Assembly: GCA_944324455.1 (NCBI GenBank)
Contig: CALUWJ010000002.1
Coordinates: 62,001 to 126,000 of the forward strand
Source: Candidatus Gastranaerophilales bacterium
GTDB lineage: Bacteria > Cyanobacteriota > Vampirovibrionia > Gastranaerophilales > Gastranaerophilaceae
Reading direction: 5' to 3'
Length of the DNA stretch: 64,000 nucleotides
The notes under the pieces are model-generated. The model searched no databases. It worked only from the letters and a program-made list of their open reading frames with translations, and was not told where the DNA came from. Numbering within the stretch: position 1 is the stretch's first letter; each line of letters begins with the position of its first letter. Of the stretch, positions 1 through 9,750 are shown one piece after another. Position numbers and translations under genes: made by a program.

Positions 1-1425
1 GCTTGATGTCAGTTGTTTAAGTGAATATATCATTAATCCAGTGCATGAAATTACGCCTAAAATAGGAAATAATGGAACAAATGGTACTTTGAAAGGTCTT
101 TTTAAGTTTGGTTCTGTTTTTCTTAAAATAATTACCGCAACGCAAATTGCAATAAAAGCTGTAAATGTTCCATAATTACATAATTCAGCCGATATATTTA
201 AATCCATAAATAAACTGCAAACTATAATTACAAGCCCTACACTCCAAGTTAATACATGTGGAGTTCTGTGTTTTTTGTGGATTACTCTTAATACTCTTGG
301 AAGAAATTTGTCTCTACTCATGGCGTATAGAATTCTTGTTGAAGCTAGTTGACATATTAAAAATACGCTTGCCAAAGCGCAAACAGCAGCTACCGAAATA
401 AAACCTGCTAAATAGTCTTTATTTATAATATGAAGCGCTGCAGCAATCGGAGCAGATGAATTTATTTGATTTATTGGAGCAATTCCTGTTAATACAAGTG
501 CAACCAGTATATATAGAACCGTGCAAAATAAAAGTGTTCCCAATATTGCAATAGGTAAATCCTTTTGTGGATTTTTGGTTTCTTCTGCGGCTGTTGAAAC
601 TGCATCAAACCCAATGTATGCAAAAAATATAATAAATGCCCCCATAAGTATTCCTGATAGTCCGTTTGGAGCAAATGGCACCCAATTCTCGGGTTTAATA
701 TAAAAAGCGCCTACAACCACAAATGATAAAATCATAAATAGGTTTAAACACACCATAACGGTCGCAAATCTTGTAGATTCTTTTATTCCTTTTATTAAAA
801 CAAGTGTTACTATGAGTGTAAGTAAAACTACGGGAATATTTATTGCAAATGGAATTTTATCAAACAAGAATGGCATTTTATCGTGTACATCCAAGCCATA
901 TTTTGCGCACATATTATAAATCGAGCGTACGTCGCTTCTAAGCCATAGAGGAAAATTAACTATAAAATCAGGCAGGTAATTTGAAAACCCTTTTAATAAT
1001 TGGGTTAAGTATCCGCACCAAGAGCTTGCTACTGTTACATTTCCTATAACATAATTTAACATTAATACCCAGCCTATTATCCAAGCGGCAAATTCACCCA
1101 GTGTTGCATAGCAATATGTATAAACACTACCTGATACAGGAATGATTGAGGCAACTTCACTATAACATAATGCTGAAAATACACAAGCTATTGCAGCTAG
1201 TACCATTGAGATTATTATTGCAGGACCTGCACCCGGGCTTTCGGCACTTCCTTGAATTGCTGTTCCAACAATGGTTAAAATCCCTGTACCTACAACGGCG
1301 CCAATCCCTATGATGAATAAATCAAATGCGTTTAGGGTTTTTTTTAGTGAACCTGTTTTTGCTCTTTCGATTAATTCTTGAGCTGTTTTTCTCGTAGATA
1401 GGTTGGAAGCGATTTTTTTAAGCAT
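1..1425 (-). CDS. APC-superfamily amino acid permease, C-terminus beyond window edge
   Basis: A reading frame of 475 codons starts at the ATG at 1425 and stays open to base 1, so the C-terminal end is missing. The protein is a multi-pass transporter of the cationic amino acid transporter type (AA_permease_2 family). The first membrane segment carries the substrate-site motif IGIGAVVGTGIL at about residues 39-50, and YIGFDAVSTAAEETKNPQ, typical of the family, follows later. It is a tandem paralogue of the next gene upstream: the segment PENWVPFAPNGL is shared exactly. Its ATG overlaps the end of that gene by 8 bases (ATGCTTAA), so the two are probably translationally coupled. The substrate cannot be told from sequence. 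It would import or exchange amino acids at the inner membrane. Confidence 0.9.
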   Translation of the reverse strand, partial: MLKKIASNLSTRKTAQELIERAKTGSLKKTLNAFDLFIIGIGAVVGTGILTIVGTAIQGSAESPGAGPAIIISMVLAAIACVFSALCYSEVASIIPVSGSVYTYCYATLGEFAAWIIGWVLMLNYVIGNVTVASSWCGYLTQLLKGFSNYLPDFIVNFPLWLRSDVRSIYNMCAKYGLDVHDKMPFLFDKIPFAINIPVVLLTLIVTLVLIKGIKESTRFATVMVCLNLFMILSFVVVGAFYIKPENWVPFAPNGLSGILMGAFIIFFAYIGFDAVSTAAEETKNPQKDLPIAILGTLLFCTVLYILVALVLTGIAPINQINSSAPIAAALHIINKDYLAGFISVAAVCALASVFLICQLASTRILYAMSRDKFLPRVLRVIHKKHRTPHVLTWSVGLVIIVCSLFMDLNISAELCNYGTFTAFIAICVAVIILRKTEPNLKRPFKVPFVPLFPILGVISCTGLMIYSLKQLTSS

Positions 1426-3013
1426 TGTTTGTCGTATTTCCTTTGTCTGTTGTTTCTTTTTGTGCAAGTCTTTGTTGTTTATAGCTGTAAGCAAAGTAAA
1501 GCACAATTCCAAGTATTACCCAAATAGGGAATAATATTCTTGAAGTTTTTAGAAATTGCATCGAATAAAGCATAAGTCCAGAACAGCATATTATACCCAT
1601 TAAAGGTAAAAAAGGTGAAAAAGGAACTTTGAATGGCCTTTGTCTGTCAGGATCTGTTTTTCTTAAAATCAAAACCGCAACGCAAACAATTATAAATGAT
1701 GCAAATGTACCAAAATTGCATAATTCTGCTGCTGTTGAAATATTTAATAAAAGTGAACCTATTATACAAATTACGCCAACAATTAATGTCAAAATGTGTG
1801 GAGTTTTATATTTAGGATGAAGTGTTTGTAATATTGAAGGCAAAAATCTGTCTCTGCTCATTGCATAAAGAATTCTGGTGCCGGCTAGCATTAAAACAAG
1901 CAGAACTGAAGTTAAACCTGTTAAGGCGCCAATAGATATTAAACCTGCTACCCAATTTTGTCCTACCATTGCCATAGCAGATGCTATTGGCGCGTGTGTA
2001 TCTATTTGATTTATAGGTACAACTCCTGTCAATACTAATGCAACAAAAACATAAATTATTGTGCAGACACCCAATGAGCCAATTATACCAATTGGAAGGT
2101 TTTTTTGCGGGTTTTTAGTTTCTTCTGCTGCTGTTGCTATTGCATCAAAGCCAATATAAGCAAAAAATATAATAAAAGCCCCCATGAATATCCCGTTTAA
2201 TCCATTTGGAGCAAAGGGCACCCAATTCTCGGGTTTAATATAAAACATGCCTGTTAAAACAAATAAACCAACTACACCTAATTTGATTGCAACCATTACA
2301 CCGGCCATTTTGGTTGATTCTTGCATGCCTCTTATTAAAGTTGCAATAATATAAAGAGTTATTAATATTCCCGGAACATTTATGCATATAGGAATTCCGT
2401 GAAAATTTGGAATAACCGTATTTGGATCTATTCCTTGACTTGATAATTCTCTTACAACCGTTGAATAGTCATGGATTAAATATATTGGAGGATTGGTAAG
2501 CCAATCAGGTAAAAAAGTAAACCCTTTTATAAATTGCATAAAGTAGCCGCTCCATGCGCTAACTACAGCAATATATCCAACTAAATATTCAAGCATTAAT
2601 ACCCAGCCGATTAGCCAAGCCATAAATTCTCCCATTGTAGCGTAAGTGTATAAATATGCGCTTCCTGCAACAGGTATCATTGAAGCGAATTCGCTATAAC
2701 ATAATGCTGAAAATACACAAGCTAATGAAGCTAAAATCATTGAAATTACTAGTCCTGGACCTGCTCCTGCGGATTCAGCCGAGCCTGCCGCGGCAATACC
2801 CACAACCGTAAAAATACCGCTGCCTATTATTGCCCCAACACCCAATATGATTAAATCAAATGCACCAAGAGTTTTTTTAAGTCCGCCTTCTTGTGCTTGT
2901 TTAAGCATGCTGTCAGGATTTTTTAGTGTAAGTAAGTTTTGTACAAAGTTGTTAAGTAAATTCAGTTCTTTTTCTTCTGAACCTGATGTAAATTCTTTGT
3001 TGTTAGTGCCCAT
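1418..3013 (-). CDS. APC-superfamily amino acid permease
   Basis: This 531-residue transporter has a hydrophilic N-terminus of about 50 residues and then about 12 to 14 hydrophobic segments. The motif GVGAIIGSGIF at about residues 58-68 is the unwound helix-1 substrate site of APC transporters, and FAYIGFDAIATAAEETKNPQ is typical of the cationic amino acid transporter (YfnA/CAT) group. A basic C-terminal tail follows. It lies 14 bases downstream of glyQ and overlaps the following paralogue, so aroF, glyQ and both permeases may form one transcription unit. Amino acid uptake is a sound call. The exact substrate is unknown. Confidence 0.92.
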   Translation of the reverse strand: MGTNNKEFTSGSEEKELNLLNNFVQNLLTLKNPDSMLKQAQEGGLKKTLGAFDLIILGVGAIIGSGIFTVVGIAAAGSAESAGAGPGLVISMILASLACVFSALCYSEFASMIPVAGSAYLYTYATMGEFMAWLIGWVLMLEYLVGYIAVVSAWSGYFMQFIKGFTFLPDWLTNPPIYLIHDYSTVVRELSSQGIDPNTVIPNFHGIPICINVPGILITLYIIATLIRGMQESTKMAGVMVAIKLGVVGLFVLTGMFYIKPENWVPFAPNGLNGIFMGAFIIFFAYIGFDAIATAAEETKNPQKNLPIGIIGSLGVCTIIYVFVALVLTGVVPINQIDTHAPIASAMAMVGQNWVAGLISIGALTGLTSVLLVLMLAGTRILYAMSRDRFLPSILQTLHPKYKTPHILTLIVGVICIIGSLLLNISTAAELCNFGTFASFIIVCVAVLILRKTDPDRQRPFKVPFSPFLPLMGIICCSGLMLYSMQFLKTSRILFPIWVILGIVLYFAYSYKQQRLAQKETTDKGNTTNNA

Positions 3014-3027
3014 GCTTATTCTTCTCT

Positions 3028-3903
3028 CTATTTTTTAATTAATGGGAAGCCTAATTTTTCCCTTTGTTCTACATATAATTTTGCTACTTTGGATGCAAGA
3101 GTACGAACTCTGTTGATATAGTTAACACGTTCGTCTTTTGAAATTACGCCTCTGGCATCAAGAAGATTAAATGTGTGTGAACATTTTAAAACCCAATCAT
3201 ATGCAGGTAGTACAATACCTTTTTCCATACAGCTGTTTGCTTCATCAGAAGCTAAATCAAACATTTTAAATAGGCGCTGCGGGTCGGAATATTCAAAGTT
3301 GTATTTTGATTGTTCGATTTCATTTTGAAGATAGATATCACCGTATTTTAAATTTTCATTCCATTTTATATCAAATACGCTATCGACATTTTGTAAGTAC
3401 ATTGCAATACGTTCTAAACCATAGGTTATTTCAAGAACAACCGGTTTTACTTCTAAGCCGCCGACTTGTTGGAAGTATGTAAATTGAGTAATTTCCATAC
3501 CATCAAGCCATACTTCCCAACCAACTCCTGCTGCGCCAAGTGTTGGTGATTCCCAATTATCTTCAACAAAGCGAACATCATGTTTTTCTAAATCTATACC
3601 CATTGCGCTTAATGAGTTTAGATATAGGTCTTGAGCGTTATCGGGAGAGGGCTTTAAAATTACTTGATATTGAAAATAATGTCCAAGACGGTTTGGATTT
3701 TCACCATATCTGGCATCTGTCGGGCGCCTGCAAGGTTCAACCATAGCGCAATTAAATGGTTCAGGTCCCAGTGCTCTTAAAAAAGTAGCCGGATTCATTG
3801 TGCTTGCGCCTTTTTCGATATCGTACGGCTGTTGTATTACACAATTGTTGTCAGACCAATATTTAGATAAATTTAATATTAATTCTTGAAATGTTAAAGC
3901 CAT
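3028..3903 (-). CDS. glyQ: glycyl-tRNA synthetase alpha subunit
   Basis: The 291-residue product is the catalytic alpha chain of the bacterial alpha2beta2 glycyl-tRNA synthetase, which charges tRNA-Gly with glycine using ATP. It begins with [16 protein letters not shown], and the active-site stretches [20 protein letters not shown] and [20 protein letters not shown] are intact. Length matches the family (about 290-300). The beta subunit gene (glyS), which often sits next to glyQ, is not in this window and must lie elsewhere. The gap to aroF upstream is 45 bases. I saw no T-box leader in it. Confidence 0.97.
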   Translation of the reverse strand: MALTFQELILNLSKYWSDNNCVIQQPYDIEKGASTMNPATFLRALGPEPFNCAMVEPCRRPTDARYGENPNRLGHYFQYQVILKPSPDNAQDLYLNSLSAMGIDLEKHDVRFVEDNWESPTLGAAGVGWEVWLDGMEITQFTYFQQVGGLEVKPVVLEITYGLERIAMYLQNVDSVFDIKWNENLKYGDIYLQNEIEQSKYNFEYSDPQRLFKMFDLASDEANSCMEKGIVLPAYDWVLKCSHTFNLLDARGVISKDERVNYINRVRTLASKVAKLYVEQREKLGFPLIKK

Positions 3904-3948
3904 AATTTTTCCTAAATTCTATAATATTACAAATGTAATTATGTGCAA

Positions 3949-4986
3949 CTATTTGAGATTTTTGTTATCGTAGTCAATTCTTCCGATTAATTTATTCAGT
4001 TGTTTTGTAACTGATTTAAATTGTTCTATATTAAGGCTTTGTGCGCCATCACACATGGCATTATCAGGGTCATGGTGAACTTCAAACATTAACCCATGGG
4101 CTCCTGCAACAAGGGCAGCTTTTCCCATAGGCTCAATTAAATATCTTTTTCCTGTGCCATGTGATGGGTCAACAATAATAGGAAGATGTGAATACTTTCT
4201 TATTATTGGAACAGCGGCAATGTCAAGAACATTTCTTGAGAATTGCGTATCAAATCCTTTTACGCCTCTTTCACACAGTATAACATTTGGATTACCGTTA
4301 GAAACAACATATTCTGCTGCTAGCAAAAATTCTTTAATTGTTGAAGCAGGTCCCCTTTTAATCATGACAGGTTTTTTTATTCTTCCTAACGCTTTTAATA
4401 GCTTAAAGTTTTGCATATTTCTTGCACCAACTTGTAATACATCTGCGTATTTGCAAAGTAGTGCAATATCCATTGTATCCATTACTTCTGTTACTACTAA
4501 TAAACCAGTTTTTTCTCTTGCTTTTGCAAGATATTGCAAACCTTTTTCTTCCAGTCCTTGAAAATCATAAGGGCTTGTTCTGGGTTTGAAAGCACCTCCT
4601 CTTAGGAATTGACAACCCATTTCTTTTGCTGCCATCGCAACTTGCAAAAGTCCTTCAAAATCTTTTTCAACAGAGCATGGTCCGACCATTAAAACAGGTC
4701 TTTCCAATCCGCCAATTTTAACGCCGTTTGGAAATTTAATTACAGTATCTTCAGGATGTGCAACTCTAGAAACAAGTGTGTAGGGTTCTTGTATTTTTTT
4801 AACTTCTCTAACGCCATCGAGTGCGGCTATATTTTCAGCATTTAAATCTTTTTTATCTCCTAATACAGCAACAACATTTAGTAATTCGCCATTATTTACT
4901 TGGGTTCTCAGTCCTCTATCTTCAACGTATTTTATAACCTTGTTTAGTTGATCTATCGTTGCATTGTGTTCCATTACAATAATCAT
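3949..4986 (-). CDS. aroF: 3-deoxy-7-phosphoheptulonate synthase, type I-beta
   Basis: This 345-residue enzyme joins phosphoenolpyruvate and erythrose 4-phosphate to make DAHP, the first step of the shikimate pathway to aromatic amino acids. Residues 1 to about 70 form the small ferredoxin-like regulatory domain found in the I-beta subgroup (MIIVMEHNATIDQLNKVI). The barrel follows with GPCSVE, GGAFKPRTSPYDFQG, the metal and substrate motif KRGPASTIKEFLLAAEY, and DPSHGTGKR. The start at 4986 matches the usual MIIVM beginning of homologues, with GGAG about 11 bases upstream. It heads a minus-strand run with glyQ and the permeases. In relatives the N-terminal domain carries feedback inhibition. 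Confidence 0.95.
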   Translation of the reverse strand: MIIVMEHNATIDQLNKVIKYVEDRGLRTQVNNGELLNVVAVLGDKKDLNAENIAALDGVREVKKIQEPYTLVSRVAHPEDTVIKFPNGVKIGGLERPVLMVGPCSVEKDFEGLLQVAMAAKEMGCQFLRGGAFKPRTSPYDFQGLEEKGLQYLAKAREKTGLLVVTEVMDTMDIALLCKYADVLQVGARNMQNFKLLKALGRIKKPVMIKRGPASTIKEFLLAAEYVVSNGNPNVILCERGVKGFDTQFSRNVLDIAAVPIIRKYSHLPIIVDPSHGTGKRYLIEPMGKAALVAGAHGLMFEVHHDPDNAMCDGAQSLNIEQFKSVTKQLNKLIGRIDYDNKNLK

Positions 4987-5081
4987 AAGTTGTTATCTCC
5001 AGTCATAGAATATCAGTCGCATTTACCATTCAAACACAAATATGATTATCTGTATATATGTTATTAAGAAATGTTGTTTTA

Positions 5082-5090
5082 TGGTATTAT
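5082..5090 (+). promoter_or_regulatory. extended -10 element of rnhA, probable leaderless start
   Basis: TGGTATTAT fits an extended -10 (TGnTATAAT) and ends 6 bases before the rnhA ATG at 5097. Transcription would begin at or next to the start codon. No Shine-Dalgarno sequence is present. The -35 region is poor, as is common for extended -10 promoters. Confidence 0.45.
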
Positions 5091-5096
5091 TTTTTT

Positions 5097-5582
5097 ATGG
5101 ACATGCCTATTGTTGAAATTTATACTGATGGTGCTTGTGCATCAAATCCCGGCCCCGGTGGCTATGGGATTATAATGCTTTATAAAGATAAAAATAATGA
5201 AATCCACAAAAAAGAGTTTTCAAAAGGCTTTAGATCTACTACGAATAATAGAATGGAACTACTCGCAGTTATTGATGCACTGAATTTATTAAAAAAACCT
5301 TGTAAGATTTCACTTTATTCAGATTCAAAGTATGTTGTTGATGCAATAAATCAAAAATGGCTTGAGTCTTGGCAAGAAAAGAATTGGAAAATCAATTCAA
5401 AAAACCCTGTTAAAAATATAGATTTATGGAAAAAATACTTGCAAGCATCTAAACCCCACCAAATTACTTTTTTTTGGGTTAAAGGTCATGCTTCAAATAA
5501 ATTTAATGAAATGTGTGATAAATTGGCAGTAAAAGCAAGAAGTTCTGGCAATCTCGAAATTGACGACGGCTATCAAAACTAA
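5097..5582 (+). CDS. rnhA: ribonuclease HI
   Basis: The enzyme cuts the RNA strand of RNA-DNA hybrids, for example R-loops and primers. The four catalytic acidic positions are visible: the Asp of YTDGACASNPGPGGYG, the Glu of NNRMELLAVIDAL, the Asp of LYSDSKYVVDAI and the Asp of NEMCDKLA, with the HASNKFNE loop before the last. The start at 5097 gives 161 residues, close to the family's usual length of about 155. A frame open from 5058 would add 13 hydrophobic residues not seen in RNase HI and is unlikely. No ribosome binding site is visible. The last 4 bases overlap a small convergent frame. Confidence 0.96.
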   Translation: MDMPIVEIYTDGACASNPGPGGYGIIMLYKDKNNEIHKKEFSKGFRSTTNNRMELLAVIDALNLLKKPCKISLYSDSKYVVDAINQKWLESWQEKNWKINSKNPVKNIDLWKKYLQASKPHQITFFWVKGHASNKFNEMCDKLAVKARSSGNLEIDDGYQN

Positions 5583-5785
5583 AACATTCTTCTTACATTG
5601 CAACAAGGTAGTGCTGTTGTGTGAATAATAAAATCGTTTAGAGGTTGAATATATTTAATCATGAATTTTTTATTTTTTATTTTTTCACGACAAATTTGAG
5701 TATCAAGCTCTTGGATTAAATATGTGCTCAATGACTTTTGTTTTTTTGTTTTGGGGTAATCTTTAAGTAATTTTATGATTTCCAT
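5579..5785 (-). CDS. small basic protein of unknown function
   Basis: A frame of 68 codons starts at an ATG (5785) and runs to a stop overlapping the end of rnhA by 4 bases. The frame extends up to 5824 (81 codons) if an earlier ATG pair is used. GGAGG lies 15 bases before the 5785 ATG, which is too far for an ordinary start, so the true start is uncertain. The product is lysine-rich and predicted helical (LLKDYPKTKKQKSLSTYLI), ending in CCNVRRMF. I recognise no family. It follows rmuC on the same strand. It may be real or a chance frame. Confidence 0.35.
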   Translation of the reverse strand: MEIIKLLKDYPKTKKQKSLSTYLIQELDTQICREKIKNKKFMIKYIQPLNDFIIHTTALPCCNVRRMF

Positions 5786-5848
5786 TATAATTATAATAAT
5801 CCTCCAAATGGAGTATTTCATCATAAAATTTTTAAAAATTTACATAAG

Positions 5849-6832
5849 TTAATTAAGAAAATCAGAATGAATATTTATCTCGCTTATTTTTTTACCGTTT
5901 TTAATGTTTAGCGGTTTGATACCAAATTCTTTAAGCTGAGAAGCAGATTTAAAAATTTTATTTTCTTGTGTCATTTTTTTATATTCTTTATTGAATAATT
6001 CAAGATTGGTTTCCATTTGTTCTTTTATTTTATAAAGATTTTGAGAATGTTGTGCGATTAATTCATAAATATTTTGAGAAATGTTAATTATATTTTCAAT
6101 ATTTTTCTCTTGTGTATCTTGTGCCCAGAGTAATTTAGTCAGCTTTATTGTAGTTAATATTGAGGAGTTACCTACAATTATTATGTTTTTTTCTGAAGCA
6201 TTTTTTATAACACTTAAAAAATCTTTGTCTGTATAGATATGTGTTAATACAGGTTCCAGTGGTATATACATTAATATGAAATTAGCTTGAATTAGATTTT
6301 TAGCTTTTTCGTATTTTTTGTTTGAAAGGGAATTGATTGTTGAATTTAAATCTTTTATAAATTCATTCTTTTTTTGAAATTTAATTTCATCAGAACTTTC
6401 TTTGAATTCAATATATTTTTCAAGATTTAATTTGCAATCTATTAAGATAGATTTGTTATTTGGTAGTTTTACCAAATAATCTGGTCTGATTGATTTATTA
6501 TCCTCGTTTTGCGTTTCAAATTGTTTTATATAATCTATATTTTCTTGAGGATATATCGCTTTTAGTATGTTTTCTAAACAGTCTTCGCCATATTGACCTT
6601 TAAGATTTTGATTTGTTGTAAGTATTTTAACAAGCTCTGATGACGTTTTTATGGCGTCTTTTACTTCTTTTGTATTGATTTCATTTTGTATTTTGTATTC
6701 GTCAATTGATGCTTTGAAATCTTTTAAAAGCAAATATAAAGCAGAATTTTCATTTTTTATTTTTGAAATTAAAAAATGAAAAAGATATCCTAAACTAAAA
6801 AATATTATTGCAATTATGATATTATTATACAA
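5849..6832 (-). CDS. rmuC: RmuC-family DNA recombination protein
   Basis: This 327-residue protein has an N-terminal membrane helix (about residues 3-22), a helical coiled region and then the RmuC nuclease-like domain. Family marks are GQYGEDCLENILKAI, RPDYLVKLPNNKSILIDCK with the PD...DxK-type core, and LEKYIEF. In Escherichia coli RmuC limits inversions at short repeats and is thought to be a nuclease; the biochemical role remains poorly defined. The protein is shorter than the E. coli one (about 475), mainly in the coiled coil. It is a single gene here with no obvious operon partner. Confidence 0.88.
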   Translation of the reverse strand: MYNNIIIAIIFFSLGYLFHFLISKIKNENSALYLLLKDFKASIDEYKIQNEINTKEVKDAIKTSSELVKILTTNQNLKGQYGEDCLENILKAIYPQENIDYIKQFETQNEDNKSIRPDYLVKLPNNKSILIDCKLNLEKYIEFKESSDEIKFQKKNEFIKDLNSTINSLSNKKYEKAKNLIQANFILMYIPLEPVLTHIYTDKDFLSVIKNASEKNIIIVGNSSILTTIKLTKLLWAQDTQEKNIENIINISQNIYELIAQHSQNLYKIKEQMETNLELFNKEYKKMTQENKIFKSASQLKEFGIKPLNIKNGKKISEINIHSDFLN

Positions 6833-6927
6833 AAGAGCTCCTTAATTTTATTTTACAAATTATAGCTTTTTTTAAAGTTTTTTGCAATTTTGACGTAAAC
6901 TATTCTATATCCTTTGGAGGACAATAA

Positions 6928-7338
6928 GTGAAAAAATTTTTATATATCATTTTTGTTTTGTTTTTTATAAATATAAATGCCAATGCAATAGAGTGGGTAA
7001 ATTTAGTTTCTCCTAACGGAAGGGCTGTTGCACTTGATAAGGACAGTATTTTAGAAAAAGAGGGCTATTATTTTTATAATATAAAATTCACACAAAACGG
7101 ATATTCCAATCCTATTGTTATCACTATGCAATCAGGTGTTTCTCATCCTTTTTCTGCGCGTATTAAGGCTTATAGCGAAGATGAATATAACGGTTTAAAT
7201 GGTGATTATAATAATATTATGTCTAATAAAACAAAAAAATTAGAGCCGGTTACTTATGATTCAATCGTAAATACTTGTTATAAAACTGTTAAAGAAATTA
7301 AACATCCCGTATCGAGCAATCTTATTATTTTAAATTAA
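6928..7338 (+). CDS. secreted small protein of unknown function
   Basis: The start is a GTG with a clear GGAGG 7 bases upstream. Residues 1 to about 20 are a Sec signal peptide (KKFLYIIFVLFFININANA), leaving a mature periplasmic or exported protein of about 116 residues. The pattern EWVNLVSPNGRAVALDKDSI resembles small one-domain beta-rich proteins of the surface-adhesin E type, but I cannot assign it firmly. One cysteine is present near the end. It precedes the zinc-ribbon membrane protein by 89 bases. Confidence 0.75.
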   Translation: MKKFLYIIFVLFFININANAIEWVNLVSPNGRAVALDKDSILEKEGYYFYNIKFTQNGYSNPIVITMQSGVSHPFSARIKAYSEDEYNGLNGDYNNIMSNKTKKLEPVTYDSIVNTCYKTVKEIKHPVSSNLIILN

Positions 7339-7427
7339 ATCAATTTTAAAACAACTTTGATGTGATTATGTTTTTGTTTGTGTTATAAATATGACAAATT
7401 CAGTTGTAAATAATGGGTAGGTTATTT

Positions 7428-9404
7428 ATGAAAAATAAATGTCCAAAATGTGGTTATGAATACGGTGAATTTGACATATACTGTTCAAGATGTGGTCAAA
7501 AAATTGAGAATAATAAAGAAATAAGTGAAAAAGATATTCCCTCATTTCAGTTTTCTGATAAAAAGAATAATTTAAAAAGCGATAAAACGCCGAGGAAGTT
7601 TGAATTTTTTAATTCAAATGCAAAAATAAAAGACAATGATATGGTGTTAAATTTTTCTATTTTTCTATTGTTTGCCTGTGTTGTCGTAATTAGTGCTGTT
7701 TATTTTTCACTGAATCATTATAATGAACAAAAATTAGTTTTAAAATATAAAAATTATATGAATAACCCCCAGCAAATACCTGAATTAAAAGAACCTAACA
7801 GTTATATTGATTTATATAATAACTTAGCTGATGTACAGGCTTTTTTAAAGCTTTATTTAAAATATTCTAATGATTCAATTGAAAAAAAAGAACAGGTTTT
7901 TATATCTTATTTAACTGAAATTAATAAATTACCTCATATTACAAATGAAAGTATTTTAAAAGATGATGCAACCGGTTGCAAAGGTGTGCTTAGTCAACAA
8001 AGGGCAGCTAAATGTGTTAGTGAATTAAATAATAAATTTAAAAATATTGGTGTTAAGGTATATCGTGATTATAATACTATATATTTATATCCCGATAGTA
8101 AATATAGCGAAAAAACATATTCAAGATATTTGTCTTATTCTTTTAAACAATATTTAGAGTTACTTTCTGATTATAATATCCCAACTTCAGTTGGTTTGAA
8201 ATTATATATAAAACCTAAAAAACTTGCAGATAAAATATTTGATTTTGAAACATTTGCTAATACAACTCAAAATCAATATATTCAAGATGAAATTTACAAT
8301 ACAATTTATAGTGACTTTAGAAAGTTTATTTTTTCACCTGAAATATATGCAACTACGACTCAAGAAATGAAAAAAGAATTTAAGAATGCTTATAATTATT
8401 ATTTAAAACATAAGAAAAATTCTGCATTGTGTTCTGTTATAATGAGTTATTTAGATAAACAAAGAAGCTACAGTGAAGAAAATTTTAAAAATGATTATCC
8501 TTATAAGATACCTGAATTAAATTTTGAAGAAAACGTTGAAAAAACAATTTTATCTGACGTTTTTGCGCAATTAAGAAAAAGTATTTTTTCAAATATTGCA
8601 GATTTAAAATTATCTTATGTGTATAATTTTCAAACTAATACTTGGGATAATTTTAAGCAAGGAGTTGAATTAAAAGCAAACGAATTTGTCATATCCGAGC
8701 CTGATGAAAATAATAATATTTTTATATACAATAACAGATTTTCTCCATTTCAGGAGTTAAATATATCGAAATATTCTACATTGTTTTTGGTAAATAGACA
8801 TTTATATATTTATAATTCTGATAAATTATCAATTTCAAAAATTACATTTAACTCAAGAACGTTTAATATTATGAATTTATCTTCATCGGATGTTTCATCT
8901 ATTTTCCCTGGTATAAATGTAATTAATATTGATTCATATAATGATTACAATATTAATATTGAAAAATTAAACCATAAATCAAGTTATATAGTGCTTTCAA
9001 AACATTCTAAAGGTTTTTCTTCATATGTTTTGAGTCCTGTAAGAGGTCAAATTTCTACATTATTGCTTCCTAATATGTTTAGTGTTGTTGGTGATGAAGG
9101 GGCAATAGTTTCGTTCCATGGTCAAGATATTAATCCTGAGGAAACATCAGAAAATTCACCAACATATAGGTTTGTTGTATATACAAACAACACGCCTCAA
9201 TCGAATGTTCAGTCTGACGTTGTTCAATATGCTCAGTATGATGAAAAAACGGCAAAAGATGAACAAAATTCAAATTCTGATTATAAGCCTGTTATTATGC
9301 CAAAAATTAAACAAGAACTTAAACCCAAGGTGGAATTAAATAACGAGGAGCTTCTTTCTCCTGCACCTGAACAAACAATTGAACCGCCAAAAGAATCTGA
9401 TTAA
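7428..9404 (+). CDS. zinc-ribbon, single-pass membrane protein of unknown function
   Basis: The start at 7428 is preferred to the in-frame ATG at 7413 because a GGTAGG-like ribosome site lies between them. Residues 1 to about 26 form a zinc ribbon with two CxxC pairs (CPKCGYEYGEFDIYCSRCGQ). After a charged linker comes one membrane helix at about residues 72-94, then about 500 residues that would face outside, and a Pro/Glu-rich tail. The layout recalls zinc-ribbon envelope proteins such as YvbJ/TcaA-type proteins of Gram-positive bacteria, but I see no convincing shared outer domain. Its function is unknown. Confidence 0.8.
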   Translation: MKNKCPKCGYEYGEFDIYCSRCGQKIENNKEISEKDIPSFQFSDKKNNLKSDKTPRKFEFFNSNAKIKDNDMVLNFSIFLLFACVVVISAVYFSLNHYNEQKLVLKYKNYMNNPQQIPELKEPNSYIDLYNNLADVQAFLKLYLKYSNDSIEKKEQVFISYLTEINKLPHITNESILKDDATGCKGVLSQQRAAKCVSELNNKFKNIGVKVYRDYNTIYLYPDSKYSEKTYSRYLSYSFKQYLELLSDYNIPTSVGLKLYIKPKKLADKIFDFETFANTTQNQYIQDEIYNTIYSDFRKFIFSPEIYATTTQEMKKEFKNAYNYYLKHKKNSALCSVIMSYLDKQRSYSEENFKNDYPYKIPELNFEENVEKTILSDVFAQLRKSIFSNIADLKLSYVYNFQTNTWDNFKQGVELKANEFVISEPDENNNIFIYNNRFSPFQELNISKYSTLFLVNRHLYIYNSDKLSISKITFNSRTFNIMNLSSSDVSSIFPGINVINIDSYNDYNINIEKLNHKSSYIVLSKHSKGFSSYVLSPVRGQISTLLLPNMFSVVGDEGAIVSFHGQDINPEETSENSPTYRFVVYTNNTPQSNVQSDVVQYAQYDEKTAKDEQNSNSDYKPVIMPKIKQELKPKVELNNEELLSPAPEQTIEPPKESD

Positions 9405-9652
9405 GCAAACCATTCATGTTTATTTAGCGCATTTGCAACTTCATTTGCTAAATTTTCATCAAGAAAATTAGAAGTTGCTTCTTGGAGTGTCTTGTTTGGA
9501 TTTTTAGAAGCGTGGTATTCAAGAATTTCTTCTTGAAGTTTGTTTGCTTCTTGTGATGTTAATACGTTTGGTTTTGCTTTGGGTTGAGAGTTAATATCTT
9601 GTTGTGCTGATTTAAAGTATCTGTAATAATCCCCGTTGTTAAAATTAATCAT
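9401..9652 (-). CDS. hypothetical protein, 83 residues
   Basis: A small soluble protein, mostly helical (LQEEILEYHASKNPNKTLQEA and FLDENLANEVANALNKHEW). The ATG at 9652 is preferred; a GTG at 9661 is possible but sits on top of the purine-rich AAGAGAG ribosome site. It ends with a 4-base overlap with the convergent zinc-ribbon gene. No family was recognised. Confidence 0.65.
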   Translation of the reverse strand: MINFNNGDYYRYFKSAQQDINSQPKAKPNVLTSQEANKLQEEILEYHASKNPNKTLQEATSNFLDENLANEVANALNKHEWFA

Positions 9653-9750
9653 AAACACCACACTCTCTTTATATCATTACTACTGCTTATTTATCGGCAT
9701 TTTGGGTTAATTTCTTTAATATTTTAGAGATAATTGTTACAAAAGTTATT

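Noticed and set aside
3904-3948. T-box leader before glyQ
   Set aside because: Only 45 bases, with no T-box sequence or terminator.
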